A program made the position numbers and the translations under genes. This document shows, piece by piece, positions 27,874-36,543 of a stretch of DNA of 64,000 nt. The notes below the pieces were generated by a model. The model ran no database searches and had not been told where the DNA came from. It was given only the letters and a program-made list of their open reading frames with translations. The stretch comes from Flavobacterium kingsejongi (GTDB lineage Bacteria; Bacteroidota; Bacteroidia; Flavobacteriales; Flavobacteriaceae), in assembly GCF_003076475.1 (NCBI RefSeq), contig NZ_CP020919.1:1116001-1180000 (forward strand), read 5' to 3'. The first letter of the stretch is position 1. Each line of letters opens with the position of its first letter.

Positions 27874-28209
27874 ATGAAAAATTCACAATTGTACAAAGGA
27901 AGCCTTAATACCATAATAATGAAATTATTAGGTGAAAATGGCCGCATGTACGGCTATGAAATTACACAGAAAGTAAAGGAAATTACCAAAGGCGAACTGC
28001 AAATTACAGAAGGCGCATTATATCCGGCATTGCATAAATTAGAAGCAGAAGGCTTATTGGATGTGGAAATGGAAAAAGTAGATAACCGCCTGAGAAAATA
28101 TTACAAACTTACAGAAAGCGGGCAACAGGAAACGGTCAACAGGCTGGCAGAACTGGAGGAGTTTATCCGGAATATGCAAAGTATTGTGAATCCAAAACTA
28201 AGCTATTAA
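27874..28209 (+). CDS. PadR-family transcriptional regulator
   Basis: The 111-residue protein is a PadR subfamily-2 winged-helix repressor: LNTIIMKLLGENGRMYGYEITQKVKEITKGELQITEGALYPALHKLEAEGLL is the DNA-binding domain, followed by the beta wing (DNRLRKYYKLTESG) and a C-terminal dimerisation helix. Members often control the transporter genes beside them. Eleven bases separate it from the next gene, so it probably heads the operon of three small membrane proteins and an ABC transporter that follows. Confidence 0.92.
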   Translation: MKNSQLYKGSLNTIIMKLLGENGRMYGYEITQKVKEITKGELQITEGALYPALHKLEAEGLLDVEMEKVDNRLRKYYKLTESGQQETVNRLAELEEFIRNMQSIVNPKLSY

Positions 28210-28220
28210 TAGTCGTAAGT

Positions 28221-28895
28221 ATGGAAAAATTGACACGCGAACAGGTCGCAACTATTGAAAGAATACTTCAGAATTTAGGGATTGTTTATATCGATTTCAA
28301 GGAAGAAATACTCGATCACATGATCCTCGAAATAGAGCATAAGATGCAGGAAAAGACGATTTCCTTTGAAGAGGCTTCAAAGGAAGTGATTCAGAAATGG
28401 AGTCGCGAATTGGTTCAGTCTTCTTCAGGCTGGTTCGGAATGTTTTGGTCGCTTCCCAGAATTATCATGAAAAGTTGTATCGGTGTGTACAAAAAAATGT
28501 TGTTGCAGCATTTGGGCTATGCCTTAATCAATACTGTCATTATTGTTGCGCTAATTCGATATGCAGGAATTGGCCTGGAGGTTTTTTCAGGTCTGGTAGA
28601 CCTGGTATTCATCGGAAGTAGTATAGTGATGTTGGGAGGATTTTATACGATAATCCGAAGTAAGCAAAAAACGATATTTCGGTTTTTATACGAACGGCAA
28701 TTGATTACGGTCTTTTTGATCTATGTACAGAAAGTGCTGCTGAATCTCGGGAATCCCGATTTTGATGCATTTTCTATACTAGGTTTATGCAGGTTGCTGC
28801 ACTGGTCCATCCTGATTGTTTATCCTGTAATGATCTATCAGTTGTACCAATCGCATTTCGAAAAAATTAGAACACGATTAGTTATCACCCAATAG
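28221..28895 (+). CDS. Membrane protein with HAAS-like N-terminus, paralogue 1
   Basis: The 224-residue protein is not a family I can name. Residues 1-65 form a soluble helical domain (LTREQVATIERILQNLGIVYIDFKEEILDHM). The rest has about four membrane helices (ALINTVIIVALI; VFSGLVDLVFIGSSIVMLGGFYTII; later segments). The N-terminal motif Y-x-D-x-x-x-E-[IMLV]-x-D-H recurs in the next two genes. Such a domain just after a PadR regulator resembles PadR-HAAS pairs of other phyla, where the HAAS helical domain senses or binds the regulator. That parallel is an inference. Confidence 0.65.
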   Translation: MEKLTREQVATIERILQNLGIVYIDFKEEILDHMILEIEHKMQEKTISFEEASKEVIQKWSRELVQSSSGWFGMFWSLPRIIMKSCIGVYKKMLLQHLGYALINTVIIVALIRYAGIGLEVFSGLVDLVFIGSSIVMLGGFYTIIRSKQKTIFRFLYERQLITVFLIYVQKVLLNLGNPDFDAFSILGLCRLLHWSILIVYPVMIYQLYQSHFEKIRTRLVITQ

Positions 28896-28896
28896 T

Positions 28897-29511
28897 ATGG
28901 CACTAACTCCGGAAAATATACAGCAGATAGACAACTATCTTATTCGTTTGGGAATCGGCTATTACGATATCCGTCTGGAAATGACAGACCACATTGCCTG
29001 TGACTTAAGAGCGGAAGAACGCAACTTTGATCTGGCATTTCGTGCCTATTGTGAATGCCATAAAAAAGAATTGATCCGGCTGAATGCCAAATTAGGCAGC
29101 CATGCCTCCCAAAAAGCGATCGCCCTTATTTTTAAGCAATTAAGATCCCCTTTATTTATTTTTTTAGGACTGCTTTTTTTTAGTGTTTCATTTTTGTACC
29201 GCGATTATTTTTCAAATTTTGATTTTGAATGGATAGACGGACACCGGATTATTCAGGGAATAGCGGGCATTCTGATCGGATGTAGTTATTTGTATAAAAC
29301 ATTTCTCAAAAAATTAAATTTTTCGGTTTCCGATAAAATCGCTGCTTTTTACTGTGTTTTTGTAACAATGGCGATAATGGTCAATGTAAATAACCATATT
29401 GATACTACCATAGGAAGAGCGCTTTATACCTCTTTTATGAGCAGCTTTGCTATTGTAATGTACTCTACTTACCGCACATCATTTAAACATTATACACTAA
29501 AACTGTCATGA
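28897..29511 (+). CDS. Membrane protein with HAAS-like N-terminus, paralogue 2
   Basis: The 204-residue protein starts one base after the previous stop. The N-terminal domain LTPENIQQIDNYLIRLGIGYYDIRLEMTDHIACDLRAE aligns without gaps to paralogue 1 (LGI-x-Y-x-D/I...E-x-x-DH). Four membrane helices follow (PLFIFLGLLFFSVSFLY; IIQGIAGILIGCSYLY; IAAFYCVFVTMAIMV; SSFAIVMYSTY). Unknown function. Its stop overlaps the start of paralogue 3 by four bases (ATGA), consistent with translational coupling. Confidence 0.65.
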   Translation: MALTPENIQQIDNYLIRLGIGYYDIRLEMTDHIACDLRAEERNFDLAFRAYCECHKKELIRLNAKLGSHASQKAIALIFKQLRSPLFIFLGLLFFSVSFLYRDYFSNFDFEWIDGHRIIQGIAGILIGCSYLYKTFLKKLNFSVSDKIAAFYCVFVTMAIMVNVNNHIDTTIGRALYTSFMSSFAIVMYSTYRTSFKHYTLKLS

Positions 29512-30218
29512 AACTTACTTCGGAACAAATAGAGATATTATATGTTTTTACCCGTAAACATTTTGTAGAATGGTATGACTTGCAATCGGAATTGGTTGAT
29601 CATCTTGCCAATAGTATTGAAGCAGGATGGGAAGCGGATCCAAACCTGAGTTTTGAAGCCGCTTTACAGATTCAGTTTCAGAAATTTGGCATTTTTGGAT
29701 TTACAGGTATCATAGAACAGCGGCAGAAATTTTTAGGCAAAAAATACCAAAAGCTAATTTGGACTTATTACCGTGAATTTTTCCGATTGCCAAAAATTGT
29801 ATTGACAGCCTTGGGCATGTATGGAATTTATTCGATCGCAAGCCTGTTTGGCCGTCCCGAATATTTTTTGTTTGTAGTGTTAATATTGGTCATGGCTTTT
29901 ATGACAATTGGAATGCACAAACGCAGAAAGGAATCGGAACTCAGGTACATTCAAACCGGTAAAAAATGGCTTTTTGAAACTACAGCTCAGAACTTTAGGG
30001 TATTGCCAATCTTTATACTACAACCTGCATTTTCGATATTCAGCAGGATGATTAACTATGATGAGCCTATGTCCGCTTTGGGAATAGCAATAAGCAGTAT
30101 ATGCATTACGCTGTATGCTTTATTGGCCTATGTGCAGCTTCGCATATTACCGGGAAAAATACTGTCGGAAATACGGGCTACTTATCCCGTAGAAAATGAA
30201 ATTGCAATAAAAGTGTAA
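29508..30218 (+). CDS. Membrane protein with HAAS-like N-terminus, paralogue 3
   Basis: The 236-residue protein repeats the plan: N-terminal helical domain (LTSEQIEILYVFTRKHFVEWYDLQSELVDHLANSIEA, with WYDLQSELVDH matching the shared motif) followed by about four membrane helices (IVLTALGMYGIYSIASLF; YFLFVVLILVMAFMTIG; ILQPAFSIFSRM; ISSICITLYALLAYVQL). It is 49 bases upstream of the DUF5687 transporter gene. Sequence outside the N-terminal motif has diverged strongly from the other two, so the triplication is old. Confidence 0.65.
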   Translation: MKLTSEQIEILYVFTRKHFVEWYDLQSELVDHLANSIEAGWEADPNLSFEAALQIQFQKFGIFGFTGIIEQRQKFLGKKYQKLIWTYYREFFRLPKIVLTALGMYGIYSIASLFGRPEYFLFVVLILVMAFMTIGMHKRRKESELRYIQTGKKWLFETTAQNFRVLPIFILQPAFSIFSRMINYDEPMSALGIAISSICITLYALLAYVQLRILPGKILSEIRATYPVENEIAIKV

Positions 30219-30266
30219 CATTTTATTTCATTAGGCATCTAATTAGCAAACCAAACTTAAACCAGT

Positions 30267-31739
30267 ATGTTCAAAAAATTTTTAATCCTCGAATGGAAGG
30301 CATTTGCCAGATCCGCTTCATTTGGCAGTAACCTGGCCATGAAAATTGTGATGGGATTTGTTGCCGTTTATTTTTCAATTGTTTTCCTGGGCCTTGGAAT
30401 CGCATCCTTTTATCTCATCCGGGAGGAACTACATCTTGATCCGCTCAGGACTGTCAACCGTTTCCTGATTTATTATTTTATAGTAGATCTTCTTATCCGT
30501 TTGCTCCTGCAAAAAACGCCCGTTATTAATATTAAGCCATTATTGACGATTAACCTCAGGAAGAATATGATCGTTCATTTTGCATTAGGCAAAACGCTAT
30601 TGTCTTTCTTTAATTTTATACATGCGTTTTTCTTCATCCCATTTACGATTGTACTTTTGAAAGAAGGCTACAACCCCTCTCAGGTAGTTGTGTGGTTTGT
30701 AGCCATGACATTTGTAATTTATAGTAATAATTTATGGAATGTCCTTTTGAATAATAAGGATTACCTGATGATTATTTTTATAGGAATGCTTATAGTGCTT
30801 GGAATAGCACAATATTATGACCTTTTTGATATCACGACCTACACTGGGGTTGTTTTTGATGCATTTTTCGATACATCTTATGCTTTCATAGCGCAGATAC
30901 TCGTATTTGTTGCCCTTTATGTAATTGCATTCCGGTATTTCAAATCCAATTTATACCTGGATACGGGACTTTCTGCAAAACAGGATATCGCAAAAACAGA
31001 AGCCTATACATGGCTGGATAAGTTTGGGACAGTGGGAACTTTCCTGAAAAATGATATCAAACTCATCCGGAGAAACAAGCGTTCTAAAATGACGTTATTC
31101 ATGAGTGTAATGTTTTTATTTTATGGCTTTTTGTTTTTTACCAATAGCATTGAACTGTACAAAGGGCCGTTATGGCAGATTTTTGCCGGTATTTTTGTTT
31201 CCGGAGGCTTCTTGTTTACTTTCGGGCAATTTGTACCAAGTTGGGATAGTGGGTATTACTCGTTGATGATGACTCAAAATATCCGGTATAGAGATTACCT
31301 GACCTCCAAATGGTGGTTAGTAGTAATTGCTACGATTATTTCGACCGTTTTAGCTTCGTTTTACCTCTATTTTGGCGTTAAAGTATATGCAGCCATTGTA
31401 GTGGGAGCGATTTATAATATTGGTGTTAACTCTCATTTGGTGTTATTGGGTGGGGCTTATATCAAGACACCGATAGACCTTGCTTCCGGAAAAGGGGCAT
31501 TTGGGGACAAGCAGGCTTTTAACATGAAGACGATGCTGCTGGTATTGCCAAAATTATTTTTGCCGATGGTTTTTTTCTGGATTGGAAATTTACTGATAGG
31601 CCCTGTGGCGGGTTATGCCTTTGTGGCGATCGCCGGGATTATCGGATTTGCTTTTCGGGATAAAGTATTCTCTATGATTGAAAAAATCTACAAAGACGAG
31701 AAATACAAAACTATAGCGGCTTACAAACAAAAAAATTAG
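30267..31739 (+). CDS. DUF5687 family ABC-type membrane subunit
   Basis: The 490-residue polytopic protein has about 10-12 membrane helices and starts MFKKFLILEWKAFARSASFGSNLAMKI, the usual DUF5687 N-terminus, resembling ABC-2 exporter permeases. A conserved soluble segment between the two membrane halves contains KLIRRNKRSKMTLFMSVMFLFYGFLF (about residues 265-290). The adjacent ATPase gene, 37 bases downstream, supports a transporter role. Substrate unknown. Family assignment is from recall. Confidence 0.78.
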   Translation: MFKKFLILEWKAFARSASFGSNLAMKIVMGFVAVYFSIVFLGLGIASFYLIREELHLDPLRTVNRFLIYYFIVDLLIRLLLQKTPVINIKPLLTINLRKNMIVHFALGKTLLSFFNFIHAFFFIPFTIVLLKEGYNPSQVVVWFVAMTFVIYSNNLWNVLLNNKDYLMIIFIGMLIVLGIAQYYDLFDITTYTGVVFDAFFDTSYAFIAQILVFVALYVIAFRYFKSNLYLDTGLSAKQDIAKTEAYTWLDKFGTVGTFLKNDIKLIRRNKRSKMTLFMSVMFLFYGFLFFTNSIELYKGPLWQIFAGIFVSGGFLFTFGQFVPSWDSGYYSLMMTQNIRYRDYLTSKWWLVVIATIISTVLASFYLYFGVKVYAAIVVGAIYNIGVNSHLVLLGGAYIKTPIDLASGKGAFGDKQAFNMKTMLLVLPKLFLPMVFFWIGNLLIGPVAGYAFVAIAGIIGFAFRDKVFSMIEKIYKDEKYKTIAAYKQKN

Positions 31740-31775
31740 GAAGAGTATTCCACCAACTTCAAAAAAGACCTTATC

Positions 31776-32471
31776 ATGATACAAGTAAAAGACCTTATCA
31801 AAACCTATAACGGAACCACCGTATTGAATATCCAGGACCTTCAAATCGAAAAAGGGCAAAGTTTCGGCCTCGTGGGCAATAACGGAGCAGGGAAAACAAC
31901 TTTCTTCAGCCTATTGCTGGACCTGATCCAACCCACTGCCGGTGCTATCATAAACAATGGCGTTGCTGTCGACAAGAGTGAAGACTGGAAAACATTCACC
32001 AGTTCCTTTATCGACGAAAGCTTCCTGATTGGCTATCTGACACCGGAAGAATATTTTTATTTCATCGGAGAATTGAGAGGGCAAAATAAAGCCGATATCG
32101 ACAGTTTTATTAGCAAATATGAAGAGTTTTTCAATGGGGAAATCCTTAAAAACAAAAAATACCTACGGGATTTATCCAAGGGAAACCAAAAGAAAGTAGG
32201 GATTGTAGCTGCTTTAATCGGTAATCCTGAGGTGATTATACTCGATGAGCCATTTGCCAACCTGGATCCTACCACCCAGTTCCGACTCAAAAAAATCATC
32301 AAGGAACTGGCAGAAGACCCGAATGTAACCGTTTTGGTTTCCAGCCATGATTTGATGCATACCATAGAAGTTTCCGATCGTATTGTTGCCCTTCACAAAG
32401 GGGAAGTCGTGAAAGATATTCGTACTTCCGAAGAAACACTACAGGAACTCGAAGCTTTCTTTGCCATATAA
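31776..32471 (+). CDS. ABC transporter ATP-binding protein
   Basis: The 231-residue ATPase has Walker A GNNGAGKTTFF (about residues 34-44), a signature LRDLSKGNQKKVGIVAAL (LSKGN replacing the classic LSGGQ, as common in ABC-2 exporters), Walker B VIILDEPFANLDP and the switch histidine in SSHDLMHTIE. It should power the DUF5687 membrane subunit encoded immediately upstream. It ends the operon that starts with PadR and is followed by a strong terminator. Confidence 0.92.
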   Translation: MIQVKDLIKTYNGTTVLNIQDLQIEKGQSFGLVGNNGAGKTTFFSLLLDLIQPTAGAIINNGVAVDKSEDWKTFTSSFIDESFLIGYLTPEEYFYFIGELRGQNKADIDSFISKYEEFFNGEILKNKKYLRDLSKGNQKKVGIVAALIGNPEVIILDEPFANLDPTTQFRLKKIIKELAEDPNVTVLVSSHDLMHTIEVSDRIVALHKGEVVKDIRTSEETLQELEAFFAI

Positions 32472-32495
32472 TTGGGGTGTGACCCTTGCTAAAAG

Positions 32496-32537
32496 AAAAG
32501 GAGCCATCAGCCGGAACGCTGATAGGCTCCTTTTTTT
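32496..32537 (+). terminator. Strong hairpin terminator after the PadR/ABC operon
   Basis: AAAAGGAGCC-ATCAGC pairs with GCTGAT-AGGCTCCTTTT around a short loop, followed by a T-run. It closes the 27.87-32.47 kb operon. The following 158 bases before porW hold a short GC-rich palindrome near 32559-32572 and otherwise AT-rich sequence. Confidence 0.88.
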
Positions 32538-32695
32538 ATCAACGGTCAGGCTATCTGCGCTGCTACGGCAGCCTGCGCCTATCCTTCACACAAAAAAAAT
32601 ATATTAATTTTCTTCTATATCAAAAAGAAATGTATTTTTACCAGTCATTATACTAAATTTAGCTTTTAACAGTTAAAGGATAAAACGTTTTTACA

Positions 32696-35359
32696 TTGAA
32701 AACCAATCTATTTAAATATTCTTTTGGTACAGGATTTATTCTTGTTTTGGCGGCTTGCTCTACCAAAAAAGATTCGCTTATCAACAGAAATTTTCACGCT
32801 GTGAATACAGAATACAATATTCTGTATAATGGCAATATCGCTTTAGAGGCCGGTATCAAAGATTTAAAAAACCAGTATAAAGATAATTTTTGGGAACCGC
32901 TTCCTATCGAAAGGATGCAGATTACCAAAGAAGAAATGTTACCCGGGCAAACTAAAAATGCGAATTTTGAAAGGGCGGAAACCAAAGCGATAAAAGCCAT
33001 TCAGAAACATTCCATGAACATCCAGGGAGAGGAAAGAAATCCACAGATGGATGAAGCGCATCTTTTGTTAGGGAAGGCGCGGTACTACGACAAGCGCTTT
33101 ATTCCGGCATTGGAGGCGTTTAATTATGTACTCTACAAATATCCGAAAAGTGATAAAATTTATGAGGTAAAAGTATGGCGTGAAAAGACCAATATCCGGA
33201 TGGAGAATGATGCTTTAGCGGTAAAAAACCTGAAAATTTTATTGAACGATATCAAATTCAAAGACCAGATTATTGCTGATGCCAATGCTATCCTTGCCCA
33301 GGCATTCCTCAACCTGGAACAGCAGGACAGTGCAGTAGTAGCATTGAAGAAAGCAGTAGTCTATACCCGTGAGAACGAAGAAAAAGCACGGTACCGTTTT
33401 ATCCTGGGACAACTCTACGATAAAAAACAGGAAAAAGACAGTGCATTCCTCGCCTATCAGGCTGTGATTGATATGAACCGGAAATCGCCAAGGCAGTATG
33501 TTATTCAGGCTCATGCACATCAGGCCGCCTATTTTGATTTCGAACATGGTGATACACTGCTGTTTGTAAAGAAATACAATAGACTACTGAAAGACCGGGA
33601 GAACAGGCCTTACCTCGATGTATTAAACCATCAGATGGGATTGTTTTATGAGAAAGCAGGCGATCAGAAGAAAGCAATGGCTTACTATAACAAATCACTC
33701 CGGACCAATTCACAGGATCAATACCTCGCGGCTTCCAACTATAGGAATATGGCAGAAATGTATTTCCATAATGCAAAATATCCTACTGCGGGTAAATATT
33801 ATGACAGTACCTTAATACGGCTGAATAACAGAACCCGTGAATACCGTAACATTAAGAAAAAGAGGGAAAATCTTGTTGATGTCATTAAATATGAGGCGAT
33901 TGCCCAGCATAATGACAGTATCCTGAAATTAGTAGCGATGTCGGATGACGACAAGGCAAATTTTTTCCAGGATTATATTGTGAAACTTAAGAAGGAAGAT
34001 GCCCTGAGAAAAATCCAGGAAGAAGCTGCAGCGGCTTCGCAGAACAATTCCGGGAATACGGGAAATACTGGAAATCCTATGGCCGGGAATACGGATAGTA
34101 ATGATCCGAATTCCACGATGGCGAGCAAACGAAGGGCGATGGAAGAAATGAATTCCGGAATTGTACCTCCTCCAACCGACGGGCCCGTACCACCGGTTAC
34201 TGGAAATACCTCATCCAGTACTTTTCCATTCTACAATCCATCGACGTTGGCCTATGGTAAAAATGAATTCCGTAAAAAATGGGGAAAAAGAACGCTGAAG
34301 GATAACTGGCGATTGTCAGTAATCAAATCAACCATAGATTTGGCTCCGGAAGAAATAACCGATACCGACACAGCAGAAGGAACGAAGGAAAAAGTGGAAA
34401 ATCCGGCCTACAATACCGATTTTTATATCAGCCAGATCCCTACCGATAGGAAGGTAATCGATAGTTTGGGGAAAGAACGCAATTTTGCGTATTACCAATT
34501 GGGAATTATCTATAAAGAAAAATTCAAGGAAAATCAGTTGGCAGCGTCAAAACTGGAACAATTATTAGAAAACAAGCCAGAAGAGCGTTTGGTATTGCCG
34601 ACATTATATAATCTGTATAAGATTTATGAAATTATCGATCCGGCCAAAGCCCAGGCCATGAAAGCCCGAATTGTGCGCGATTATCCGGAAACACGCTATG
34701 CGCAAATATTAGAAAACCCGACATCGGAAGAAACAATTGCCGGCAGCCCGGAGGAAGTATATGCCAAATTATTCCGCGTGTATGAGAAAGAAGATTATAA
34801 AGCGGTACTCGCAGCTTCCGATGCGCTTATCGATCAGTATACCGGTGAGGATATTGTTTCTAAATTTGAATTGCTGAAAGCCAATACCATTGCAAAATTA
34901 AAAGGCCTTGGAGAGTATAAGACAGCCCTGAATTTTGTGGCTCTAAATTACCCGAACAGCGAAGAAGGAAAACAGGCAGAAAGCCTGCTTCATAATTCTA
35001 TTCCGATTCTTGAAAGTGCCAAATTTGACGCTATAGAATCGGCCAGCTGGAAAATTATATTTAAAGTAGGAGAGAACGAAAAAGAGAAGATCAAATACCT
35101 TCAGGACAAATTGAAAAAAGTCGTCGAAGACCGTAAATTTGAGCGCCTGACATTATCTTTTGATAATTATACCATGGATAACAATTTTATTGTAATCCAT
35201 AATCTAAGGTCGGAAGCAGCAGCCCGTAATCTGGAAACGATACTGAAGGAATATAAAGAGTACAAGATTACAGAACCGGCAATTATCATCTCAAGTGAGA
35301 ACTATAAAATTGTCCAGTTCCGTAAAAATATTGAGGAATACCTGGCATTAAAAAAATAA
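32696..35359 (+). CDS. porW: Gliding motility / type IX secretion TPR lipoprotein PorW (SprE)
   Basis: The 887-residue protein has a lipoprotein signal (GTGFILVLAACSTKK, Cys21) and repeated TPR-like helices (MDEAHLLLGKARYYDKRFIPALEAFNYVLYKYPKS; AKAYYNKSLRTNS region; repeats near residues 590-750). It also has a low-complexity Asn/Gly/Thr linker (about 445-510) and the C-terminal segment FIVIHNLRSEAAARNLETILKEYKEYK. This is the layout of SprE/PorW, needed for the T9SS and for gliding. The start is TTG; no in-frame ATG precedes it, and later ones would remove the signal peptide. Confidence 0.88.
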   Translation: MKTNLFKYSFGTGFILVLAACSTKKDSLINRNFHAVNTEYNILYNGNIALEAGIKDLKNQYKDNFWEPLPIERMQITKEEMLPGQTKNANFERAETKAIKAIQKHSMNIQGEERNPQMDEAHLLLGKARYYDKRFIPALEAFNYVLYKYPKSDKIYEVKVWREKTNIRMENDALAVKNLKILLNDIKFKDQIIADANAILAQAFLNLEQQDSAVVALKKAVVYTRENEEKARYRFILGQLYDKKQEKDSAFLAYQAVIDMNRKSPRQYVIQAHAHQAAYFDFEHGDTLLFVKKYNRLLKDRENRPYLDVLNHQMGLFYEKAGDQKKAMAYYNKSLRTNSQDQYLAASNYRNMAEMYFHNAKYPTAGKYYDSTLIRLNNRTREYRNIKKKRENLVDVIKYEAIAQHNDSILKLVAMSDDDKANFFQDYIVKLKKEDALRKIQEEAAAASQNNSGNTGNTGNPMAGNTDSNDPNSTMASKRRAMEEMNSGIVPPPTDGPVPPVTGNTSSSTFPFYNPSTLAYGKNEFRKKWGKRTLKDNWRLSVIKSTIDLAPEEITDTDTAEGTKEKVENPAYNTDFYISQIPTDRKVIDSLGKERNFAYYQLGIIYKEKFKENQLAASKLEQLLENKPEERLVLPTLYNLYKIYEIIDPAKAQAMKARIVRDYPETRYAQILENPTSEETIAGSPEEVYAKLFRVYEKEDYKAVLAASDALIDQYTGEDIVSKFELLKANTIAKLKGLGEYKTALNFVALNYPNSEEGKQAESLLHNSIPILESAKFDAIESASWKIIFKVGENEKEKIKYLQDKLKKVVEDRKFERLTLSFDNYTMDNNFIVIHNLRSEAAARNLETILKEYKEYKITEPAIIISSENYKIVQFRKNIEEYLALKK

Positions 35360-35361
35360 AA

Positions 35362-35397
35362 CAGTAGCACGCGGTAGATCATTACTGCGTGCTACTG
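35362..35397 (+). other. Perfect 11-bp hairpin in the porW-bactofilin spacer
   Basis: CAGTAGCACGC (35362-35372) pairs exactly with GCGTGCTACTG (35387-35397) around 14 bases. No T-run follows, so it is not a classical terminator. It lies between the porW stop and the bactofilin start and may be an attenuator, processing site or mRNA-stabilising structure. Confidence 0.65.
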
Positions 35398-35415
35398 CTG
35401 TATAGTATAAAAATC

Positions 35416-35829
35416 ATGTTTGAAAAAAGCAATAAGAATCTAATCAAGGAACAGTTCGGTAAGACGAACAGGATTGTAGAAGGAACCGTTATCACAGGAG
35501 ACATTACCTCTTTAGCCGACTTCCGCCTTGATGGGGAATTGAATGGTAATTTTATATCAGGGGGTAAAATTGTGATTGGCCCTACGGGGAAAGTATTGGG
35601 TAATATTACCTGTAACAATGCGGATATAGAAGGCCGTTTTGAAGGGACCATACAGGTAACAGAACTGCTGAATATCAAAGCTAAAGCCAGTATCAAAGGG
35701 GAAGTATTCGTCGGGAAACTGGCGGTGGAACCTGGAGCTGATTTTAGTGCTTCCTGTGTGATGAAAGACACTATAAAAACCCTAAATATTAAAAATGGAG
35801 GAAAACAATCCGAAGAAAAAACCGCTTAA
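35416..35829 (+). CDS. Bactofilin-family polymer-forming protein
   Basis: Bactofilins assemble into nucleotide-independent filaments linked to cell shape and wall enzymes. The 137-residue protein has the core beta-helix repeats (IVEGTVITGDITSLADFRLDGELNGNFISGGKIVIGPTGKVLGNITCNNADIEGRFEGTI). The frame reaches back to a TTG at 35389 inside the upstream hairpin; the ATG at 35416 (MFEKSNKNLIKEQ) is the likely start. Its end overlaps the atpI-like gene by 35 bases, tying it to the ATP synthase cluster. Confidence 0.88.
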   Translation: MFEKSNKNLIKEQFGKTNRIVEGTVITGDITSLADFRLDGELNGNFISGGKIVIGPTGKVLGNITCNNADIEGRFEGTIQVTELLNIKAKASIKGEVFVGKLAVEPGADFSASCVMKDTIKTLNIKNGGKQSEEKTA

Positions 35830-36028
35830 TAAATGGTTGGGTTTGATTAATATTCCTTTTCAAATGGGAATAATAATCTATGGATTTTATTATTTAGGCG
35901 AGTGGCTCGACCACAAATATCCAAACGAGAATGCATTATATGTAAAGGTAAGCACCTTATTTGGTGTGTGCGTAGCCTTGTACAATGTGATACGGCAGGT
36001 AAACCAGTTGAATAAAGATAAAGACTAA
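35795..36028 (+). CDS. AtpI/AtpZ-like ATP synthase accessory protein
   Basis: The 77-residue protein has two membrane helices (LGLINIPFQMGIIIYGFYYLGEWLD and YVKVSTLFGVCVALYNVIRQV) joined by a short loop, with charged ends, as in the AtpZ/AtpI family (ATPase gene 1) that precedes ATP synthase operons and helps c-ring assembly or Mg handling. The start overlaps the bactofilin gene by 35 bases; the stop overlaps the next ATG by one base. Function is assigned by family and location. Confidence 0.82.
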   Translation: MEENNPKKKPLNKWLGLINIPFQMGIIIYGFYYLGEWLDHKYPNENALYVKVSTLFGVCVALYNVIRQVNQLNKDKD

Positions 36029-36426
36029 TGAATAGAACGAAATACAGTCCCATTTTTAAAATTGTAATTTTTTCAGGGATACTGTTACTCCTGCATTGGC
36101 TGGTTTTTCAGTTGCCATCGCTGGAAGCTTTGCAGGCTTCCTTTTTTTATAAATTGCCTTTGGTGTATGCTTTTGTGGCACTGTTGTCCGTAATTATGAT
36201 GCTGGTTTTAATCCGGATCAAAACAAAGGCACCGGAACAATTGGGATATACTTTTTTATTGGGGACCAGTATAAAAATGGCGCTTTGTTACCTGTTTTTA
36301 TTGCCAGTTTTGAACCGTACCGGGAATGCTGTTTATGCAGAAAAAATAAATTTTTTTATGATTTTTATTCTCTTTTTGGCAATTGAAGCGTTTTTCACAA
36401 CTCGTTTATTAAACAATAAACAGTAA
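36028..36426 (+). CDS. DUF6168 family membrane protein
   Basis: The 132-residue protein has four predicted membrane helices (IFKIVIFSGILLLLHWLVF; LVYAFVALLSVIMMLVLI; LGYTFLLGTSIKMALCYLF; INFFMIFILFLAIEAFF). Position directly upstream of atpB and general plan resemble the AtpI i-subunit of other bacteria. It belongs by recall to DUF6168, a family seen at this site in flavobacteria. Function not proven. Confidence 0.72.
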   Translation: MNRTKYSPIFKIVIFSGILLLLHWLVFQLPSLEALQASFFYKLPLVYAFVALLSVIMMLVLIRIKTKAPEQLGYTFLLGTSIKMALCYLFLLPVLNRTGNAVYAEKINFFMIFILFLAIEAFFTTRLLNNKQ

Positions 36427-36494
36427 AGGGAGAATTAATTGTCATTTAGATCAAAAAAAAATAGGCTACGGTATGGGAATATCAATTAAAAAAT

Positions 36495-36502
36495 TACCTT
36501 TG
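36495..36502 (+). promoter_or_regulatory. -7 box upstream of atpB
   Basis: TACCTTTG fits TAnnTTTG, 41 bases upstream of the atpB ATG, suggesting an internal promoter for the structural atp genes. Confidence 0.6.
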
Positions 36503-36543
36503 CAAAAAATTTAAAGACCGCAAATTTTAAGATAATAATAGAT

